A stretch of 64,000 nucleotides of DNA, from assembly GCF_020400825.1 (NCBI RefSeq), contig NZ_JAINVH010000035.1:24715-88714 (forward strand), read 5' to 3'. A program made the position numbers and the translations under genes. This DNA is from Streptomyces sp. HPF1205 (GTDB taxonomy: Bacteria > Actinomycetota > Actinomycetes > Streptomycetales > Streptomycetaceae). Under the pieces are notes generated by a model. It searched no databases and was not told the DNA's origin. It saw only the letters and a program-made list of their open reading frames with translations. Below, one piece after another: positions 60,144 to 64,000 of the stretch; within the stretch, counting starts at the first letter, position 1, and every line of letters starts with the position of its first letter.

Positions 60144-61654
60144 GCCGCCACGTGGACGACGGGGGCAGCGTCGCCGCCCCGCTGGACCTTTACCCGCAAG
60201 ACCTGTACCTCGTCGCCTTGAGGTTCGCCGCCGGCCAGAGCGCGCTCGACAAGATTGCCGACACGCTGAACACGGCACTGCAGAACATCTGCGGCATGGC
60301 CGGCGACGACAGCTACGGGCACGCGTTCGCCACCACCTACGACCCGGCGGCCAAGGCCCTGTTCGGCGCGCTGTCCGCTGCCGACCGGGCGATCGGCCAG
60401 GCTGCCACCGGACTGGTGACCACCGCCAACAACTACCTCCAGGCCGACCACCACTCGAACCCGAAGACGGGGGCCAGTCCGCCGGAACAGTTCCCGCTGC
60501 CGGTGGTCTTCGCCGACGTGTCCTACCCCGACCCGCCCTCGACGGTCGGCCCGGGCCACTCCTCCGTACCCCACGCCATCGCCAAGTACTGGCCAGGCGG
60601 CCACCAGGACCGCCTGCGTACCGCCGCCACCGCGTTCCGTACCGCCTCGTCCGCGATCGACACCCTTGGCGCCGGTCTGCACGGGCACGTGCTGGCCATC
60701 ACCGACAACAACTCCGGTGACTCCATCACCGCGATGGCCGACTTCTGGGCGAGGATATGGAAGGACGACCCCGACGGCGGCAGGGCCCCGCTGTCCACCG
60801 CCAAGTACGCCTGCGACCAGCTCGCCAAAGCCTGCGACTCTTTCGCCCAGGCCATCGACACCGCCCACAGCAAGGTCGAGCACAAACTCGCCGAAGCCGG
60901 CATCGCCATCAGCTTCACCACCGCGATCGGCGCCGCGCTCTCCCTGTTCACCTTCGGCGGCTCCGACGCCGCCGCAGGCGCCCTCGACGCCAGTGAGGCC
61001 GCAGCCATCCTCGGTGGCGTCGAGGTCGCCCTCGACGAGGCCGTCACCACGATCAGTACGGAGATGATCGCCGACCTGGACGCCTACCTCCAGGCAGCCG
61101 CCGACAGCGCACCCGAACTCGAAACCGTCACCGCAGAAACCACCGAAGTCAGCCAAGCCCTCGAACGCGAACTCGCCGAAACCGAAGCCCGCACACCAGC
61201 AAGGACAGGTGGACGGGGCGGAGGAGGTGGAGGCGGCGACAAGCCGCCGACCGGAGGCAACGGTGACGGAGAACCAGAAGACCAGCCAGACGACGAACCG
61301 GAATCATCAGGGCGTAGACGCGAACTGCGCGGCAGGGCCTATGAGGACTATCTTCAAGAGGAACTCGGCGGCGACCGAGGCTTCAGCGAAGGGGGACGCC
61401 AGTTCGACGGCACATACACTGCGGATGACGGGACGGAGACCTGGTTCGAAGCGAAATCGGGACAATTCTGGGAACTGGCCAATCGAGACGCGAAGACGAT
61501 GGCAAAATTCAAGTCCAATCTCGGAGACGCACGCCGCATAGCGATAGAAGAAGGAAAGGCCTTCGAAGTCATATCCGAGAACCCGATCCCTGAGAATATT
61601 GTTGAGTGGCTTGCCAAAAAGGGTTACACGTGGAAGATCATCCCCTGGGGGTAG
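60140..61654 (+). CDS. Polymorphic toxin with N-terminal helical region and C-terminal nuclease
   Basis: 504 aa; the GTG overlaps the WXG100 stop. Residues about 15-270 are long helices of the WXG/LXG type, with a hydrophobic stretch GIAISFTTAIGAALSLFTFG near residues 253-272. A Gly/Pro/Asp-rich linker lies at about 355-395. The C-terminal domain starts ELRGRAYEDYLQEELGG and contains RQFDGTYTADDGTETWFEAK, an Asp...ExK pattern of restriction-endonuclease-fold (Tox-REase) nucleases. The last 80 codons are lower in GC than the rest. Likely a secreted DNase used in competition. Confidence 0.82.
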   Translation: MSRHVDDGGSVAAPLDLYPQDLYLVALRFAAGQSALDKIADTLNTALQNICGMAGDDSYGHAFATTYDPAAKALFGALSAADRAIGQAATGLVTTANNYLQADHHSNPKTGASPPEQFPLPVVFADVSYPDPPSTVGPGHSSVPHAIAKYWPGGHQDRLRTAATAFRTASSAIDTLGAGLHGHVLAITDNNSGDSITAMADFWARIWKDDPDGGRAPLSTAKYACDQLAKACDSFAQAIDTAHSKVEHKLAEAGIAISFTTAIGAALSLFTFGGSDAAAGALDASEAAAILGGVEVALDEAVTTISTEMIADLDAYLQAAADSAPELETVTAETTEVSQALERELAETEARTPARTGGRGGGGGGGDKPPTGGNGDGEPEDQPDDEPESSGRRRELRGRAYEDYLQEELGGDRGFSEGGRQFDGTYTADDGTETWFEAKSGQFWELANRDAKTMAKFKSNLGDARRIAIEEGKAFEVISENPIPENIVEWLAKKGYTWKIIPWG

Positions 61655-61663
61655 GTGCATAGA

Positions 61664-62098
61664 ATGTCCAGGTCCGCAGACATTGACCTCAGCTTCGCCA
61701 GACCCGTCACGGTGGGTTCTCTGATTCACCAACTGGGGTCGTCCGACTGGAAGACAAAGGAGCCGCTAGGGGTATCTTTCATGATCGAAGACGATGGAGA
61801 TTTCGACTGGCAGCGGGGAGATCCGGAGAATTCGAACGCCATCATTGCGAGTCTCGACGCTGTCGAAAACGTCGGACTTCATGTCGGGGTTGCGATCTAC
61901 TGCGAGGCCGCTGAAACCGGTGGAAGCCTTCTCTTCTTCCCTGGAAGGAAAGAGGTTTCCTTCATGCCCAACATCAACAGAAAGCCACTCATCGAGGGAT
62001 CAAATATGACAGACATCCCGTGGTACCTGAGTCAACTTGTGCCCCCCCTCCTTACGATCGGCCTCAACGGATACGAGGCCCGCGATCTGCAGGACTGA
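61664..62098 (+). CDS. Putative immunity protein to the adjacent toxin
   Basis: 144 aa from an ATG at 61664; a GTG at 61655 overlaps the toxin stop region and is an alternative. No family recognised. DADIDLSFARPVTVG-like N-terminus, LGVSFMIEDDGDFDWQRG and GVAIYCEAAETGGSLLFFPG suggest a compact alpha/beta protein, acidic in composition. Position directly after a polymorphic-toxin gene and clearly lower GC support an immunity role; acidic immunity proteins commonly block basic nuclease tips. Confidence 0.65.
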   Translation: MSRSADIDLSFARPVTVGSLIHQLGSSDWKTKEPLGVSFMIEDDGDFDWQRGDPENSNAIIASLDAVENVGLHVGVAIYCEAAETGGSLLFFPGRKEVSFMPNINRKPLIEGSNMTDIPWYLSQLVPPLLTIGLNGYEARDLQD

Positions 62099-62766
62099 GC
62101 GGCGAACAGCTGCTTTGCATATCTCGGAGCGCATGCAGTGCCGCATTTGTGGAACGTGAACTCCAGCACAATCCCGCACGGCAACGTCCGCAGCAATGTG
62201 CGTCCATAAATATTTAGTTGGGTACAGTCCGGTGAGGCGACTGATTGGGGCGGCGGAGGCGAAACATGAATACGGTGCGCGAGGGCTTCGCATCGTTCGA
62301 GGGGGAGAGCCGGGCAGGCTGCACGGACTCTACTGAACAACCAGGGCTACGACGGAGGCTGGGGACTTACGCTGACGTCGGTCTCGTCATTCGTCAATAC
62401 CAGTGAGGTGCTGCCGGTTCTCCGCGCCGCCGGGGCCGCCGGTCAGCCGGTCCGCCATGCGCTCGTTGCGCAAGCTGCCTTTCGGCCGCAGCCGGTTCGC
62501 CTGCGACCAGGACCAGAAAGCTTCGGCCCAGGGCCAGCAGTCGGTGAAGGGGGCGCGTCCGCTGTGCCCGGCGGTGTACTCCCGTGCGTGATCTTGCATC
62601 GTGCGGCCAGACGGCTTGCGGTCACCCTCGAAATCCCCTTACGGTGCGCCACCGATCGTTTCCTACACGCTAGCAACCCTCGCCCGTGCTCGTGCCCGCC
62701 GCGGAGTCTCCGGCCCCGGTCGCGGCGCCTCCACGCTGCTGACGGTCAACCGTATGAGGAGGGCGG
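62099..62766. other. Low-information gap with short doubtful ORFs
   Basis: No confident gene. A 46-codon frame at 62266-62406 has a good ribosome site (GGCGGAGG) and starts MNTVREGFASFEG; a 70-codon minus-strand frame at 62387-62599 overlaps its end. The left part is AT-richer, with TAAATATTTAG near 62206. These may be remnants of immunity or orphan-tip genes, which often follow such toxins, but nothing proves it. Confidence 0.4.
62266..62406 (+). CDS. Doubtful small ORF with good ribosome site
   Basis: 46 aa, ATG preceded by GGAGG at 7-nt spacing. It is highly charged and has no recognised domain. It lies in the gap after the immunity gene, oriented like the toxin operon. It may be a genuine small protein or a chance frame. 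Confidence 0.25.
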   Translation: MNTVREGFASFEGESRAGCTDSTEQPGLRRRLGTYADVGLVIRQYQ

Positions 62767-63996
62767 TCATGCCGATGATCGCTGTTCGAAGGGCGGGGAG
62801 GTCGGTCGGTGGACCGGCTGCTCGATGGCGGGCAGGTCTGGTGCCTGGGCCTGCAGGTCGTCGTAGATTTCGTGGAACAGGCTGAGCCTTCGGCTGAGTT
62901 GCTTGACCAGAGTGCGGATGCGGTCGGCGGCCAGTTCGGCGTCGGGTGGGAAGACCGCTCGGGTGAGGGCCTTCATGTCCTGGTGGGCTTGTGGGTTGGC
63001 GGCGGCTTCGGTCATGCGGGTGATGACGGTATAGGCGTCCACCTCGGCTGTCTTGTACGTGCCGTCGCTTCGGCGGGTGGCCCACACGACCTTGCGGCGG
63101 TGCGGTGCGAGGGTGAGCTGGGTGTCGGGGCCGACCAGCGCGCTGAGGACTGGCAGGGGCACGGCTCCGGGTCCGGCCTGGGCCGCTGCGGTGTCGGCCC
63201 ATGGCGCCACCATGGGATCCGTGCCGCCAGGGGCCTGGTTTTCCGCTTCGGTGTCGTCGTCGTGCTGGAGCCAGGTGATGGTCACCAGGCGGCAGTCGGG
63301 CATGCTGGCGGGGTAGGACAGGTGGCCGACCAGGTCGACAGTCTCCCAACCCAGGGCGGGCAGGATCATGCGGTGGACGTCGCCGTCGAGGCTTTTGCGG
63401 ACCTCGACCACGTCCTTCCAAATCCGCTGGACATCGGGGTCCGTCTTGACCTGACGTATCAGGGCCAGGAGGTCAGTGTCGTCGTGGCGGCTGACGCCGG
63501 CGAACTTGATCAAGGAGATGAAGCGGGCGGCCTGGGCGGGCCAGTCGTGGAACTGGATCCGGGCCTCGGGATCGGTCAGGGCCCAGCGCATCAGGTTGGC
63601 GCCGGGCTCCATCACCCACGGCCACCACTCGGCCATGGCCGCGTTGTAGGCCAAGATGTTCCAATGCCGGTCGCACAGGTACGCGGGCGCAGGCATCTGG
63701 CGTTCCAGCAGGATCTGCAGGGCACTGCTGACGTGCCGGCCGCCTTGGGGGACGGGGACGTCTTCGGCGCTGCCGGTGGCGTACAGGTACAGGGCGTAGC
63801 GTGCTTCCTCGTCCAGGCCGAGGATGTCCGCAAGGGCCGCGCAGTCCTTGCGCTGCGGGACAGCTCCTTTTTCCAGCCGCTCGTACCATTTGCTGGAATG
63901 CCCGGCGCGCCGCCCGACCTCGCCTTGCGTCAGCGGGCGCCCCCGTTTGTGGCCGGCCGCCGCCCTCCAGGCTTTCAGGGCCTTTGGCAGGCCCAT
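62767..63996 (-). CDS. XRE regulator with MmyB-like ligand-binding domain
   Basis: 409 aa, ATG at 63996, so the gene is just complete at the window edge. The HTH is LTQGEVGRRAGHSSKWYERL (about residues 22-41). The MmyB-type domain (about 100-260) has APAYLCDRHWNILAYNAAMA, a pattern resembling PAS folds, and WALTDPEARIQFHDWPAQAA. A C-terminal domain with LTLAPHRRKVVWATRRSDG follows. These regulators bind small lipophilic ligands in Streptomyces, and many lie next to SDR genes; here the neighbour to the right is not visible. Confidence 0.88.
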   Translation of the reverse strand: MGLPKALKAWRAAAGHKRGRPLTQGEVGRRAGHSSKWYERLEKGAVPQRKDCAALADILGLDEEARYALYLYATGSAEDVPVPQGGRHVSSALQILLERQMPAPAYLCDRHWNILAYNAAMAEWWPWVMEPGANLMRWALTDPEARIQFHDWPAQAARFISLIKFAGVSRHDDTDLLALIRQVKTDPDVQRIWKDVVEVRKSLDGDVHRMILPALGWETVDLVGHLSYPASMPDCRLVTITWLQHDDDTEAENQAPGGTDPMVAPWADTAAAQAGPGAVPLPVLSALVGPDTQLTLAPHRRKVVWATRRSDGTYKTAEVDAYTVITRMTEAAANPQAHQDMKALTRAVFPPDAELAADRIRTLVKQLSRRLSLFHEIYDDLQAQAPDLPAIEQPVHRPTSPPFEQRSSA

Positions 63997-64000
63997 GAGT

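Overview
The window is GC-rich actinobacterial DNA, almost certainly Streptomyces. Third codon positions are strongly G/C, many starts are GTG, and genes often overlap at ATGA or GTGA. A complete cvn conservon, AraC regulators and rare TTA (bldA) codons fit the same picture. It reads as accessory, non-core sequence made of several blocks.

Block 1 (1-23.7 kb) looks like the edge of a specialised-metabolite locus. It holds an FG-GAP/ASPIC-type protein cut by the window edge, two AraC regulators with an N-terminal HTH, and an MFS exporter. An HxlR regulator is followed by a minus-strand set: AarF/ABC1-type kinase, stand-alone polyketide-type ketoreductase, HEAT-repeat protein and an unknown protein. 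The plus strand has two double-SRPBCC proteins, a P450, a DrrAB-like ABC exporter, a sulfotransferase and an alkylsulfatase-like MBL hydrolase. A methyltransferase, a second P450 and a flavin reductase close the block. No PKS, NRPS or terpene synthase core gene is visible, so the product cannot be named. A 13-bp motif is shared by the divergent AarF/SRPBCC promoter and the ABC exporter promoter.

Block 2 (23.7-34.5 kb) starts with decayed DNA holding a DyP peroxidase fragment and the C-terminus of an RNA methyltransferase. A Tat-type DyP peroxidase, a 273-aa unknown protein and a 2657-aa secreted RHS/YD-repeat protein follow, all on the minus strand. The RHS protein ends in a Hint domain and a 112-residue putative toxin tip.

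Block 3 (34.5-46.7 kb) is probably an integrated element or island. A tyrosine integrase and an excisionase-like protein sit beside an AT-richer non-coding stretch with nested repeats. Next comes an eight-gene, translationally coupled minus-strand operon: NUDIX, dTMP-kinase-like, DUF4254-like/kinase/nucleotidyltransferase fusion, phosphoribosyltransferase, GT9 glycosyltransferase, phosphotransferase, SDR and histidine phosphatase. An XRE regulator is divergent to it, followed by an isochorismatase and a flavoprotein. This operon is the best candidate here for an undescribed system. Its gene content suggests assembly of a glycosylated or phosphorylated nucleotide-like molecule, which is inference only.

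Block 4 (47-59.6 kb) holds a GNAT protein, an XRE/TPR regulator and a complete conservon (cvnABCD) running into GAF and acyl-CoA dehydrogenase genes. Two orphan proteins, one with internal repeats, are followed by a VanX-like dipeptidase remnant. A methyltransferase-NUDIX-PIMT triple fusion of the FxLD type and an endonuclease/exonuclease/phosphatase protein end the block.

Block 5 (59.8-64 kb) is a type VII-like polymorphic toxin module: a WXG100 protein, a toxin with a C-terminal PD-(D/E)xK-like nuclease, and a putative immunity protein in lower-GC DNA. A MmyB-type XRE regulator closes the window.
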